Of a stretch of 64,000 bases of DNA, positions 1 through 9,086 are shown piece by piece. The stretch comes from Planctomycetota bacterium (GTDB lineage Bacteria > Planctomycetota > Planctomycetia > Pirellulales > UBA1268). The stretch spans positions 330,502-394,501 of the forward strand of contig QWOQ01000005.1 in assembly GCA_003669585.1 (NCBI GenBank), written 5' to 3'. The first letter of the stretch is position 1. The number at the start of each line of letters is the position of its first letter. The notes beneath the pieces are model-generated. The model ran no database searches. It worked only from the letters and a program-made list of their open reading frames with translations, and was not told where the DNA came from. The position numbers were made by a program, and so were the translations under genes.

Positions 1-151
1 ATAATAAGTACTCAAAACAGAAGCCAGAGCCGTCACGAAGATCGCACAGAACTTGGTTACGAACGAGAAAGGGTGGCGGTGCACAAGACGAGTCCTTCAT
101 AGATGGGAACGACGTTGAGAGACCATACATCATACCATGCCGTCACCATGT

Positions 152-1351
152 TCAAGGTTTGAGGCAAGCATCAAAAAAAAGAGACATTTTTTCGAGTGCC
201 TCAGACGGTAGGGAATGCCCCTGACGATGATTAAAAAAACCGATCCGAGCTTTATTTTTATTCAGACGAGAAACTGCAATCGCGGATTCAACGTACGGCC
301 ATGATCGATCTCCATCGGCGGCGCCCGCTCCTGATTCACCGGCGACAACGAGTATGCCTCTCGGTGCAATCATTGCCAGAAGCTCATGATGGTTTAGGAG
401 AAATTGCGGTTCTTTCACCGCACTGCCGAGGTACCAGGGATCAGACCAATTCGTAAACGTCAGACCGATTCCTCCTTCACTGGCAACTGCGGCCTTCACC
501 CTCGGGTCGAACGCGGATAAATAGAGCGTCTCCTTCGCCCCAAGAGAGTGTCCAACAGCGCCAATATTTTCTGAATCAACCCCGGCTATCGCAGAAATCA
601 CATCGACAGCTCGCATGGCATCATAAAGCATTTTATGCATGCCAATGGCCCCGGGATGTCTCTTATGAAAATCGGCGACGGGTTGTTTCACATCCAGAAC
701 GTGCTCTGGAGACATACTCCAAAGAAAACATCGCGGACAGATAACCACATATCCTCGCTTGGCAAAAAAGAGCCCTAGCTGATCGTTTGGATTTCCATTG
801 AATCCCGCTACTTCCTCAATACTTGTTCGATTCGTTGCGTGAAATACGACAAGCGCTGGATGTCGCAGAAGGGGCTCACGGGTCTTTGAGTGCGCAGGCC
901 AAAGAAGATATGCCTCCACTGTTTCTCCCGGTTCGCTCTCGTAGCGAATCAACTCCCTGCTGCAGCCATCAATTATATCGGAGGAAACTACAGAATATGT
1001 ATGTGGCGGCGGATTAACATTGATCGGTCCAAGAAAATCCCGCCACTGACTTTCGATCCACGATCGTTCGGTGAGCCAGTGCTGCCAGGATGTAATCTGG
1101 TCGCCGCTGCGATCGAGTAGCAGTGGACGCAACGCCTCCGTCGATGGTTGAACGCCTTTTGGCGGATTTTGGAATGTGGCAAACCACTGCTCCTCAACTG
1201 CTGCAGCCTTCGGCAGTGCACAACACAAAGAAATAATGACGACCGCTACCGACTTGCATGTCGACAGACAACCGCATGCAGACGCGATTTTTCCAAGGCT
1301 CAAATAAAGTTTCACTCGAGCGATTCTCCGCTCCTTATCTCGTCGCTGCAT
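152..1351 (-). CDS. Secreted alpha/beta hydrolase (acetylxylan esterase / dienelactone hydrolase-like)
   Basis: Predicted 399-residue secreted esterase-like protein. A hydrophobic signal segment lies at about residues 20-45 and ends in an Ala-rich cleavage-like site. The nucleophile elbow GHSLG places the catalytic serine at S269, and a His near residue 379 (GHSLPSE) is the likely catalytic base. The frame is open further upstream, but that would bury the start deep inside the preceding dsbD-like gene. The ATG at 1351 leaves a 17-bp overlap with the dsbD stop and puts the signal peptide at the N-terminus. It is probably co-transcribed with dsbD. The substrate is unknown; carbohydrate-ester deacylation is only a family-based guess. 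Confidence 0.8.
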   Translation of the reverse strand: MQRRDKERRIARVKLYLSLGKIASACGCLSTCKSVAVVIISLCCALPKAAAVEEQWFATFQNPPKGVQPSTEALRPLLLDRSGDQITSWQHWLTERSWIESQWRDFLGPINVNPPPHTYSVVSSDIIDGCSRELIRYESEPGETVEAYLLWPAHSKTREPLLRHPALVVFHATNRTSIEEVAGFNGNPNDQLGLFFAKRGYVVICPRCFLWSMSPEHVLDVKQPVADFHKRHPGAIGMHKMLYDAMRAVDVISAIAGVDSENIGAVGHSLGAKETLYLSAFDPRVKAAVASEGGIGLTFTNWSDPWYLGSAVKEPQFLLNHHELLAMIAPRGILVVAGESGAGAADGDRSWPYVESAIAVSRLNKNKARIGFFNHRQGHSLPSEALEKMSLFFDACLKP

Positions 1352-3845
1352 TCTCTTTGGAACGAATTTCTGATGGTTCAGTGCGAGAGGGGCCAGCACG
1401 CTGTATTGCTTCAAGGACCTGCGACTCGCTGAGAAGATCCCGCAGAATAATTGGTTTATCAAAACGGTTGGCAGGAAAGATCGCAAGAACTGGTATTGAT
1501 TTACTCGATAGACTTTCCAGCATGCTCTTGATCTCGGCCGACTCCTCGGTCCAATCTGCCAAAAGAGGAACGACCCTATTTTCCTCGATGAGAGCCTTGA
1601 CTCGCTGGGTCTCAATGGCTGTAGCGAGATTAAGTTTGCAGGTCAGGCACCAATCCGCTGAAAAATCGACCATCACTGTCGTACCCGCTTGTTTTAATTC
1701 CGTGAGGCGACTTCGTGAAAAAGGTTCCCACTGAAGAATCGACTCAACGGGTCCTAAAAACGTAAACGATGCCATGCTCATTGCCACGGCCACCGTCACT
1801 CCTTGCAGCCATGTGCGGAGCGTGGGATTCGAACCTGTATGTTTTGAAACGCGTCCGACCCACCAGCATGCCGCCCAGATGCCGATGAGCATTCCAAATG
1901 TTGAAACGACGTAATCCTTGTCGAGAAACGTAAAGAGAAACACAACCGTTGTCAGCATCACAAATCCGAGAATTTCCTTGAGCGTCTCCATCCATGCTCC
2001 AGGCTTGGGCAAGAGACGGGCCAGACCCGGCATCATTCCCACCAGCAGATAGGGTAACGACATTCCTGTGGCGATCGCTCCAAAGACTGCATACGTCACA
2101 ACGGTCGGCTGAGAAAGCGTAAAACCAAAAACCGGACCGAGAAATGGTCCGCTGCAGGGCGTGGCCAGAACGGTGCTGAGCACACCTTTGAGAAATGATC
2201 CCAAAGGGCCCTCGCGAGTTTGAATTTTTCCAGCACTTTCGCCAATAAATCCAGGGACAGGTATTTCCCAAACGCCAAGAAATGAAAGTGCCATCGCAAA
2301 TACAATTCCACTCATCGCAACATTAAACCGAGTGCTGGTGAACTGCTCTCCCCAAGCAAGATTCTGACTTCCAATTCCAATGTTGGCCGCTACGCTCGCC
2401 GTAGCCAACAACATGAAAACTGCAAACAAACCCGCGACATACCACAGATTCATCTCAATGACATGACGGCGATCCTGACCGGCCTGTTGAGCAAACGACA
2501 TCAACTTGAGACCAAGCACCGGCAACACGCAGGGCATCAGATTTAAAATCAGCCCCCCGGCAAGTCCCATGAAGAGCACTGTCACCAGCGAGAGGCTTTT
2601 CGGCGCAGCGGGTGTTCTTCCGTCAGAAGATTCAGCGATTGTCGTCAACTGATCTGAAGCACCCTTTTGTTCCGGAATGACTGCAACGGGATTGATCGCT
2701 GCCTCAGCATATTTCGCATCAGAAATCCCAATGGTCGTCTTATCTTGAACGCCAATGCCGAACGCCACATCGATTCGAATGCCCCAAGGTTGATCGCACG
2801 ACTGTGCGGTGCATGTTTGAAATCCAATCAACAACTGCAGCGTTCTTTTCTGGTCCAAAGAAACCATCGACTCAGTGGCTATTCGTAACGTGATCGGACC
2901 ATCCACAGCAGTCGACTGTTTTCCATCAACAAAAAGCCCCTCAGAGGGATTGGCCGAAGATCGAACCGATGTCACCGTGAGGGCGTCGCTGGCTGAAAGT
3001 GAAAGAATGGTTGGCTTGCCCTCTCCGATAGCACTGCGATCGGTGTCGGCAACACCGTAGAGATGGTGTCCCTCGTCGGGAACAAGGTTAACAACAAGTT
3101 CGCCAATCGTCGATGCACCGTCGCTCTCGGCAAGCACAACATTAACCTGCAACCGGCCTCGCTGCGGACGATACGAAGCTCTTGCCGTTTCGATCTTTTT
3201 TGCGTCGTGTGCCGGTTTGTTTGTCGCCGAAGAACTTTCATCCACTTGCTGCGTGCTAAAAGAGACCGTGGCAGGCGGCATGCATGAGGAGTCTCGACAC
3301 GCCTGAAAACTTACCGTGCCGGCAATACTTCCCGAAGTGCGATCGGGGTTTTGTCTCAGGGGAACGCTCCATCGCACCGTTCCTGAATGTTCCTCGAGAA
3401 TCAAGCCCTTCCAACTTGGAATGTCGTCGACTGTGTGGGCGTGCGCAGGAGTCTCAGGCGCGAAATCACCATCGGGAAGAAATGGGCTCGACGGATCGAC
3501 TACGATTCGAGTTGGCTTGGGACCCCCAGACTTTTGAGTGAGTGAATAGATATGAACGCCGCTCTCGACGGATGCGGTTACAACCAGGTGGTCTTTTCCA
3601 GTTGTCGCATTTTTTTCAACTGCCGCACTCACGCGGACAGGCCCCCCTTTGAGTCCTGAGGCTGTCGAAATCCCGAGAAGATCATCCAGCGGATCAGAAG
3701 ACGAAGTGCTCGCCTCAGGTTCTGCGGCAGTGACGGGTGTTTGACATACGCCAATCAGACCAATAACAAGACACACCATGAAGCATGTCGTCTTTGAAAA
3801 ACTTTGCATAAAGATGATTTTGCGCCGTAACATTTGGATCGTCAC
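1335..3845 (-). CDS. dsbD: Thiol:disulfide interchange protein DsbD-like, with two N-terminal periplasmic domains
   Basis: An 836-residue membrane protein that should pass electrons from the cytoplasm across the inner membrane to periplasmic thiol proteins. It has a signal peptide (about 1-41), then two DsbD-alpha-like domains, each with a C-x4-C pair (C183/C188 and C345/C350). A multi-span DsbD membrane core (about 418-700) carries the cysteines C439 (NLMPCVLP) and C564 (ATPCSGPF). A C-terminal thioredoxin-like domain has the active site CLTC (C733/C736). The usual DsbD has one N-terminal domain, so the duplication is notable. The GTG start at 3845 has AAGGA about 10 bases upstream. The gene overlaps the downstream hydrolase by 17 bp. 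Confidence 0.9.
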   Translation of the reverse strand: MTIQMLRRKIIFMQSFSKTTCFMVCLVIGLIGVCQTPVTAAEPEASTSSSDPLDDLLGISTASGLKGGPVRVSAAVEKNATTGKDHLVVTASVESGVHIYSLTQKSGGPKPTRIVVDPSSPFLPDGDFAPETPAHAHTVDDIPSWKGLILEEHSGTVRWSVPLRQNPDRTSGSIAGTVSFQACRDSSCMPPATVSFSTQQVDESSSATNKPAHDAKKIETARASYRPQRGRLQVNVVLAESDGASTIGELVVNLVPDEGHHLYGVADTDRSAIGEGKPTILSLSASDALTVTSVRSSANPSEGLFVDGKQSTAVDGPITLRIATESMVSLDQKRTLQLLIGFQTCTAQSCDQPWGIRIDVAFGIGVQDKTTIGISDAKYAEAAINPVAVIPEQKGASDQLTTIAESSDGRTPAAPKSLSLVTVLFMGLAGGLILNLMPCVLPVLGLKLMSFAQQAGQDRRHVIEMNLWYVAGLFAVFMLLATASVAANIGIGSQNLAWGEQFTSTRFNVAMSGIVFAMALSFLGVWEIPVPGFIGESAGKIQTREGPLGSFLKGVLSTVLATPCSGPFLGPVFGFTLSQPTVVTYAVFGAIATGMSLPYLLVGMMPGLARLLPKPGAWMETLKEILGFVMLTTVVFLFTFLDKDYVVSTFGMLIGIWAACWWVGRVSKHTGSNPTLRTWLQGVTVAVAMSMASFTFLGPVESILQWEPFSRSRLTELKQAGTTVMVDFSADWCLTCKLNLATAIETQRVKALIEENRVVPLLADWTEESAEIKSMLESLSSKSIPVLAIFPANRFDKPIILRDLLSESQVLEAIQRAGPSRTEPSEIRSKENAATR

Positions 3846-4017
3846 TCTATTGAGTTCCTTGCACTGGACTCATTTATTTGTTCTCTGAGTCAAAGTCTAG
3901 AAAACAGAGTTTCTAAAGGTCAAACCGAAGCAATTGAGACTTTTTGTTTTCCACAAATACACTCTGACCATGAACCTCGCGTTGAACCTATTCTGACGAT
4001 TGATTCGCAATAAAGTC

Positions 4018-5121
4018 TTACTGACTGCGACTGAGTACCTCGATCGCTGAAGGAAGTCGTGAGATACTCTTTTGGATTCGTGACAGTACGAATGCCCAGT
4101 TTGGAAAAAGTCGATTTTCATCGAGCGTCCAGCGAAACCAGTGATCCAATCCAAGCATGACACCGCTTGAGTCATAGAGACAGACAAGCGACCTTTCCCG
4201 GGAGGTGAGCGGCCTTCTCGACGCATAGGCCTCGAGCATAACAGACCACGCCTCGGGCGACTCGTCGTTGGTTGCTCCAATCCAACTACCAAACAGGCGG
4301 GCGATATCTGCAGCCACGGTGTCGATGCCGGCAGCATGATGATCGATAATTCCGTAGACGACATCTTCTTGAAAGAGCATGTGATCGCTCCAGATATCGC
4401 GCCACACTGCCTGAGGAGAACTCCATAATTCAACTCCTTTGAGCAAAACAAACCGATTGATCTCGCTTCTTGTGCAAGACCTCAGAATCGTAGCGGCATC
4501 GTGGGCAAGCGACGCAATCGCCTGTTGTTCTGAATTTGCATGAACGGCAAATCGGTCCCATCGGTCCGAGTCTGCGAATAACTTTTGAATCTGATTTTGT
4601 CTTCGAACGATCCCCAAAGATCCATCGCTGCCTGGAAAAGGTTTTGAGTACAAAGCCGCACTGAGATGAAAACTCGCAAGCGATTCTGCACCGGCTACAC
4701 ACTGAGCGTGGGAGGGAGATGCAACTGCAGTGCCTTGCATCCATTCACAAAGTTCCCAGAGCGTGCCACGCGAATCCCGCACGAACGATCTGCCGTCAAG
4801 TGTCTTTATCGGTTGAGGAACAAGTCGTTTGTGATGAAGACCTATTGTTAGAAGCAATTCGTGAAGCCATACAACTCGCTCGGGCGTGCTGCCACTGGAA
4901 AAACTCTTAAGTGCGAAACATGGTTGGTCAGCAGATTCCAAATCATCCGACTGAGAGATACCGTTTTTGGAGGTTGACGGTCTTACGCATATCCGCACCA
5001 CGGTGCTGCCACTTTGCCCAGCATTCATTTCCGTGACGTGCAGCACTTCATGTGGCAAAAACCACTGCGAAAGGACCTCCTTCGAGAGAGAGAGACTCCC
5101 CTTTTCAGGAAAAACAGCCAT
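4018..5121 (-). CDS. APH-like phosphotransferase family protein
   Basis: A 367-residue protein resembling the aminoglycoside phosphotransferase / homoserine kinase type II fold. Visible elements are a candidate ATP lysine in FALKSF (about residue 72), a catalytic-loop equivalent WRDIWSDHMLF (D at about 246) and the metal-binding-like segment GIIDHHAAGIDTVAADIARL (D at about 260). The usual HGD of the catalytic loop is replaced by WSDH, so the substrate cannot be predicted. The ATG at 5121 is preferred over an in-frame TTG at 5139. It diverges from the metalloprotease gene and stands alone; no resistance function is implied by context. Confidence 0.75.
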   Translation of the reverse strand: MAVFPEKGSLSLSKEVLSQWFLPHEVLHVTEMNAGQSGSTVVRICVRPSTSKNGISQSDDLESADQPCFALKSFSSGSTPERVVWLHELLLTIGLHHKRLVPQPIKTLDGRSFVRDSRGTLWELCEWMQGTAVASPSHAQCVAGAESLASFHLSAALYSKPFPGSDGSLGIVRRQNQIQKLFADSDRWDRFAVHANSEQQAIASLAHDAATILRSCTRSEINRFVLLKGVELWSSPQAVWRDIWSDHMLFQEDVVYGIIDHHAAGIDTVAADIARLFGSWIGATNDESPEAWSVMLEAYASRRPLTSRERSLVCLYDSSGVMLGLDHWFRWTLDENRLFPNWAFVLSRIQKSISRLPSAIEVLSRSQ

Positions 5122-5466
5122 CGTAGAAAGACATCCCAAAAAAGCGGTGTTCCGACGCTCGTTCTTTCAATAGATTCCCCGCACAACCCGCATGTTCGGG
5201 TCAACTGGGATCTCCAATCAACACCACGTTTGTCAAAAGAGAATCAAAGTGGTGACGTCGATCTCGCGATGGTACCCTTTTCTGATCAGGGTTCATACGT
5301 TCTTTCTGTTGCTCATGGTCGTTTTGAAGTCGCAGAAAAAACATTGATTACCAAACCCCTTTCCACCACAACTCTGTTGACTTTATTTTCTAAAAACCCG
5401 ACAGGGCATACACTCTCTTGGGCCTGTTTCCTATTTCGTATCTTTCCTCACTGGATTGCTGAACCA
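5122..5466. other. Divergent intergenic region between phosphotransferase and metalloprotease genes
   Basis: About 345 bases between two divergent genes. The plus-strand frame of the metalloprotease stays open through it back to 5014, but a start there would overlap the phosphotransferase and displace the signal peptide, so I treat it as non-coding. It must hold promoters for both genes. I could not identify convincing -35/-10 pairs, hairpins or repeats. Confidence 0.5.
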
Positions 5467-8259
5467 ATGCACTTCTTGAAACGTCTCTTTCGTTGCAATC
5501 GCTGCTTTCTATGCATGCTCTTCTTGCAAACCTCTTCAGGAATTCTTCTTGGAACAGATGCCCGACAGACCGCCGCCGCAGAAGTACAAGGATCTGAAGC
5601 GACTGGGGAGCCTGACTCTGAAAATTCGACTGACCCAGCCGTGAAGGCTGACTCCACACCTCCCGCGGCGCAGCAAGGGGGGCAATCAGGAGCCAGTGCG
5701 ACTGCTTCTTCGAGACCTGACAAGCCAACTTTTGATGTTGTTTTAAAAGATGCACAGCGTCTCGGCGGACTCATTCCGCTGTATCGCAAGGATGAAAAAC
5801 TGTTTGCTGATCTCGGTCCCGGTCAACTCGGACGAGATTTCTTCGTTCTTATTTCCATTGCCCGTGGGATCGGCGATCGATCAATTCTTGGCGGCATGAG
5901 CTGGGGCGACGGAGACGATTGGGTCTGGCAGTTTCGGCAGGTCGGTGACAATGTTCAAGTCGTGCGACGAAATGTGAGATTCTTCGCCGACAAGGGAAGC
6001 CCCGAAGAAAAAGCTGTCGATTTTGCTTACACGGATAGCGTTTTATTTAGTCTTCCGATTCTCACCAAAGGCCCCTCTGGCGGCCTGATCGTTGAATTGA
6101 CGGGCATCTTTTTTAGCGATCTTCCCCAGATTTCAAATCAACTGGCTGGATTCTCATTTGCCGCCAATCGTTCGAGCTGGGCAAGCATTAAAGGCTTTGC
6201 CGACAACGTCGAAATTGAAGTTGCGGCCACGTACGGTTCTGCCGGAACCACCACCATCGACACCGTTCCTGACAGTCGAGGCGTGACGATCAACGTTCAT
6301 TATTCAATCAGTTTGCTTCCTCAAAACTCATACCGTCCCCGTCTCGCTGATGATCGAGTCGGCTATTTTGTGACCGCGCTCAAGGATTTTTCACAAAAAG
6401 TCGACGAAGATCGGTTCGTGCGATACGTCAACCGATGGAATCTCGAAAAAGCAGACGGCTCGGCGCCTCTCTCGCCCCCGCGAAAACCGATTGTTTTTTG
6501 GATTGAGAAAACTGTTCCATTCAAATACCGTCAACCAATCCGGGAAGGAATTGAAAGCTGGAATTCTGCGTTTGAAAAAGCAGGATTTTCAACCGCAATC
6601 GAAGTGCGTCAACAACCCGATCAGACCGATTGGGATCCCGAAGACATCAACTACAATACCTTTCGTTGGATCACAGCCGGCGCCGGATTTGCGATGGGTC
6701 CATCGCGAGTGAATCCTCGTACCGGTCAAATTCTCGATGCGGACATCATCTTTGACGCAGACTTTCTCCAATTTTGGAGAACGGAGTACGAAACATTCAC
6801 TCCCCAGGCGGTTGTCGCTCTCACTGGCGGTGATCCTGCCAGAGCAACTGACTCTCATGGTGTCTTCGAATTTTCGACGGGCTCCCGCGCATGCAATCAC
6901 TGCTCACTGGTACATGGTCATGCTCGCGAAACCGCGCTTGCTGTTACCTCCATTGCCGCAATGGGTGACGGCCCTTTATCAGAAGTGCAAAAAGAAAAAC
7001 TCGTTGCACAGGGCCTGAAGCTTGTGACCATGCACGAAGTAGGACACACACTCGGTCTGCGGCACAATTTTAAGGGGAGCACAATGCTTTCACTCGCAGA
7101 TGTAAATGACGTCAATAAGGCCTCCCAAAATGGGGCATCCATGAGTGTGATGGATTATATGCCAGCCAATATTATGCCCAAAGGAAAGACTCAGGGCGAC
7201 TACTACACCGCGAAGCTTGGTCCCTATGACTACTGGGCCATCGAATATGGTTATCGCCAGATTCCGGCAGCCTCGCCGGAATCCGAACGCGTAGAACTCG
7301 ACAAGATCGCTTCGCGAAGTGGCGAACCGATGCTGGCTTATGCAACTGATGAAGACACGGTGGCCGGTGCTCCCGATCCACTTTCCAATCGATTTGATCT
7401 TGGAAACGATCCTCTTGAATTCGCCCGCACTCGAGCGGAACTCGTCGAGCAACTGATGCCCTTGATTGTTGAAAGAATGGTATCCAAGGAGACCGGGTAC
7501 GAGCGAGTCAGGCAGGCATTTGGTGTTCTTCTTTCCGCCTATGGTCAGTCGATGTACACCGCATCAAGGCTCGTTGGAGGGCTCTACACCACTCGCGCTC
7601 ACAAAGCAGACGCCAACGCACAGGCACCTTTTCGCGTCGTAGAACCGCAGCGGCAACGAGACACGCTGACTCTGCTTGAAATGCAGATGTTCAGCGAAAA
7701 GCCGTTTCTTTTTTCGCCTGAACTCTACAACCAGCTTGCTGCCACGAAATGGCTGCACTGGGGCATGCCATCGATCAACCGCGATGACTATCCTGTACAT
7801 GAAGTGATTCTCTCTTGGCAGGATCGCGTTTTATCTCGCCTGCTCGATCCATTAACCCTTGAACGCATTCGGGACAACGAATTGAAGGTGCCTGCCGATC
7901 AAGATGCTTTCACAAGCGCAGAACTACTTGATCGACTCACCAAATCTGTTCTCTCAGAACTCGAGACCGTACAGCCCGGCGAGTACACCGTGAGAAAGCC
8001 AGCCGTCAGTAGTCTGCGACGAAATCTTCAACGAAAATATGTCGCTCGTCTCGGTTCACTCGCCATGGGTTCCACTGCGGCGCCGGCCGATTGCCAGTCG
8101 ATTGCGTCCGTACAGTTGCGAAATGTCAACGCTCGGATTGCTGTTCTTCTGGCAAATGAGCAGGTGAAACTTGATGATTATTCCCGCGCTCATCTCCTTG
8201 AGACACAGGGACGGATTCAAAAAGTTATCGATGCGAGCCTCGAGCTTCCGCGTCTCTAA
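5467..8259 (+). CDS. Secreted zinc-dependent metalloprotease (DUF5117/DUF4953-type)
   Basis: A 930-residue protein with a basic, hydrophobic N-terminus (about 1-36) consistent with export. The metzincin-type zinc site HEVGHTLGLRH occupies residues 523-533 (ligands H523, H527, H533; catalytic E524). It is followed by a Met-turn-like MDYM at 562. The central region, including the segment WNSAFEKAGF, resembles the DUF5117/DUF4953 peptidase architecture common in Bacteroidetes and planctomycetes. The ATG at 5467 was chosen because it directly precedes the signal-like segment. A linker rich in Ser, Thr, Ala and acidic residues follows (about 37-85). The P-II-like gene starts 29 bases after its stop, so the two may be co-transcribed. 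Substrate unknown. Confidence 0.88.
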   Translation: MHFLKRLFRCNRCFLCMLFLQTSSGILLGTDARQTAAAEVQGSEATGEPDSENSTDPAVKADSTPPAAQQGGQSGASATASSRPDKPTFDVVLKDAQRLGGLIPLYRKDEKLFADLGPGQLGRDFFVLISIARGIGDRSILGGMSWGDGDDWVWQFRQVGDNVQVVRRNVRFFADKGSPEEKAVDFAYTDSVLFSLPILTKGPSGGLIVELTGIFFSDLPQISNQLAGFSFAANRSSWASIKGFADNVEIEVAATYGSAGTTTIDTVPDSRGVTINVHYSISLLPQNSYRPRLADDRVGYFVTALKDFSQKVDEDRFVRYVNRWNLEKADGSAPLSPPRKPIVFWIEKTVPFKYRQPIREGIESWNSAFEKAGFSTAIEVRQQPDQTDWDPEDINYNTFRWITAGAGFAMGPSRVNPRTGQILDADIIFDADFLQFWRTEYETFTPQAVVALTGGDPARATDSHGVFEFSTGSRACNHCSLVHGHARETALAVTSIAAMGDGPLSEVQKEKLVAQGLKLVTMHEVGHTLGLRHNFKGSTMLSLADVNDVNKASQNGASMSVMDYMPANIMPKGKTQGDYYTAKLGPYDYWAIEYGYRQIPAASPESERVELDKIASRSGEPMLAYATDEDTVAGAPDPLSNRFDLGNDPLEFARTRAELVEQLMPLIVERMVSKETGYERVRQAFGVLLSAYGQSMYTASRLVGGLYTTRAHKADANAQAPFRVVEPQRQRDTLTLLEMQMFSEKPFLFSPELYNQLAATKWLHWGMPSINRDDYPVHEVILSWQDRVLSRLLDPLTLERIRDNELKVPADQDAFTSAELLDRLTKSVLSELETVQPGEYTVRKPAVSSLRRNLQRKYVARLGSLAMGSTAAPADCQSIASVQLRNVNARIAVLLANEQVKLDDYSRAHLLETQGRIQKVIDASLELPRL

Positions 8260-8288
8260 GCCTCAATGAGCGTAATGAAGGAACTGCT

Positions 8289-8597
8289 ATGCGTTTGGTG
8301 GTTGCTGTCCTAGAGCCTTATCAGCTTGATTCCGTGCGACAGGCCTTGGCGGAAGTTCACGTAACGCGGTTGTCGATTGCTGATGCTCACGGTTACGGAA
8401 TATGCCACCAGTCCATGCTCTCTCAACAGGTTGTCATTGAGGTGGCCGTCAACGATGATTTTGTTGACCGAACGCTGAGCACCATTCGTGCGGCTCTTGT
8501 GACAGAACACTCGCTCGGTTCTGATCGCCTCTACACACTTCCCATGACAGACGCAGTGCAAATCTATCGCGAGGTGCGGGGGCCCGAAGCCATTTAA
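8289..8597 (+). CDS. P-II-like regulatory protein with shortened T-loop
   Basis: A 102-residue protein aligning by eye with P-II (GlnB/GlnK) signal proteins. It has the N-terminal strand and LDSVRQAL helix, a GYG at the T-loop entry, the second repeat (DDFVDRTLSTIR) and the C-terminal strand ending YREVRGPEAI, where P-II has RIRTGE. Canonical P-II proteins have about 112 residues; the missing ten or so fall in the T-loop, and the uridylylated tyrosine is absent. It is therefore unlikely to be controlled by GlnD. Ligand and partner are unknown. It sits between a metalloprotease and a receiver-like gene, not beside glnA or amtB. Confidence 0.78.
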   Translation: MRLVVAVLEPYQLDSVRQALAEVHVTRLSIADAHGYGICHQSMLSQQVVIEVAVNDDFVDRTLSTIRAALVTEHSLGSDRLYTLPMTDAVQIYREVRGPEAI

Positions 8598-8685
8598 AAA
8601 GTCGGTCCTCACGATTCTCACTCGGAATTATGAAATTTTTTGCCTCCTGAAGTTTCTTTAAACTTTTACACCTTGGATACCTCTT

Positions 8686-9057
8686 GTGAACGATTCTCGT
8701 GTTCAGATTCTTCTTGTGTCGCCGGATCTCTTGGCTATTAGTCGCCTGTCTGGACTTGCGAAAGAAGCAAATGTGCATATCGAGACACTTCGATCGCTCG
8801 ATGCCCTTCCCGAAGGAAAACAGTTCAACCTTGTGCTGCTCGATATCGGTTCGCTTTCCGGAGACCCCGCCACACTGCTTTGCAGTGCGCGTGACCTTGT
8901 CGCGATTCGCGGTGGCCCACCAATTGTCACATTTGGACCCCATGTGGCAAAAGATCGATTCGCTGATGCGATCGCCGCGGGTGCAGCGGCGGCACTCAGC
9001 AGGGGAGAAGTGCTTGGAGGACTCACCGAAATCGTGCGTCGCTATGCAACAAGCTAA
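8686..9057 (+). CDS. Receiver-like (CheY-fold) small protein, degenerate
   Basis: A 123-residue protein with the alternating strand/helix pattern of a response-regulator receiver and no output domain. An aspartate sits at the expected phosphoacceptor place (LVLLDIGSL, about residue 53), and a Thr follows in the next strand (PIVTFGP). The acidic pair at the end of strand 1 is reduced to a single D (VSPD), and the conserved lysine position reads LSRGE, so phosphorylation chemistry is doubtful. The GTG start at 8686 gives the natural receiver N-terminus. It lies 88 bases after the P-II-like gene. Function unknown; it could be a pseudo-receiver protein-protein adaptor. Confidence 0.6.
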   Translation: MNDSRVQILLVSPDLLAISRLSGLAKEANVHIETLRSLDALPEGKQFNLVLLDIGSLSGDPATLLCSARDLVAIRGGPPIVTFGPHVAKDRFADAIAAGAAAALSRGEVLGGLTEIVRRYATS

Positions 9058-9086
9058 AAAAATCTAGGCACATGAGAACGATGAGA

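Noticed and set aside
1..151. Partial gene at the left edge
   Set aside because: No open frame with family resemblance; too short to support a call.
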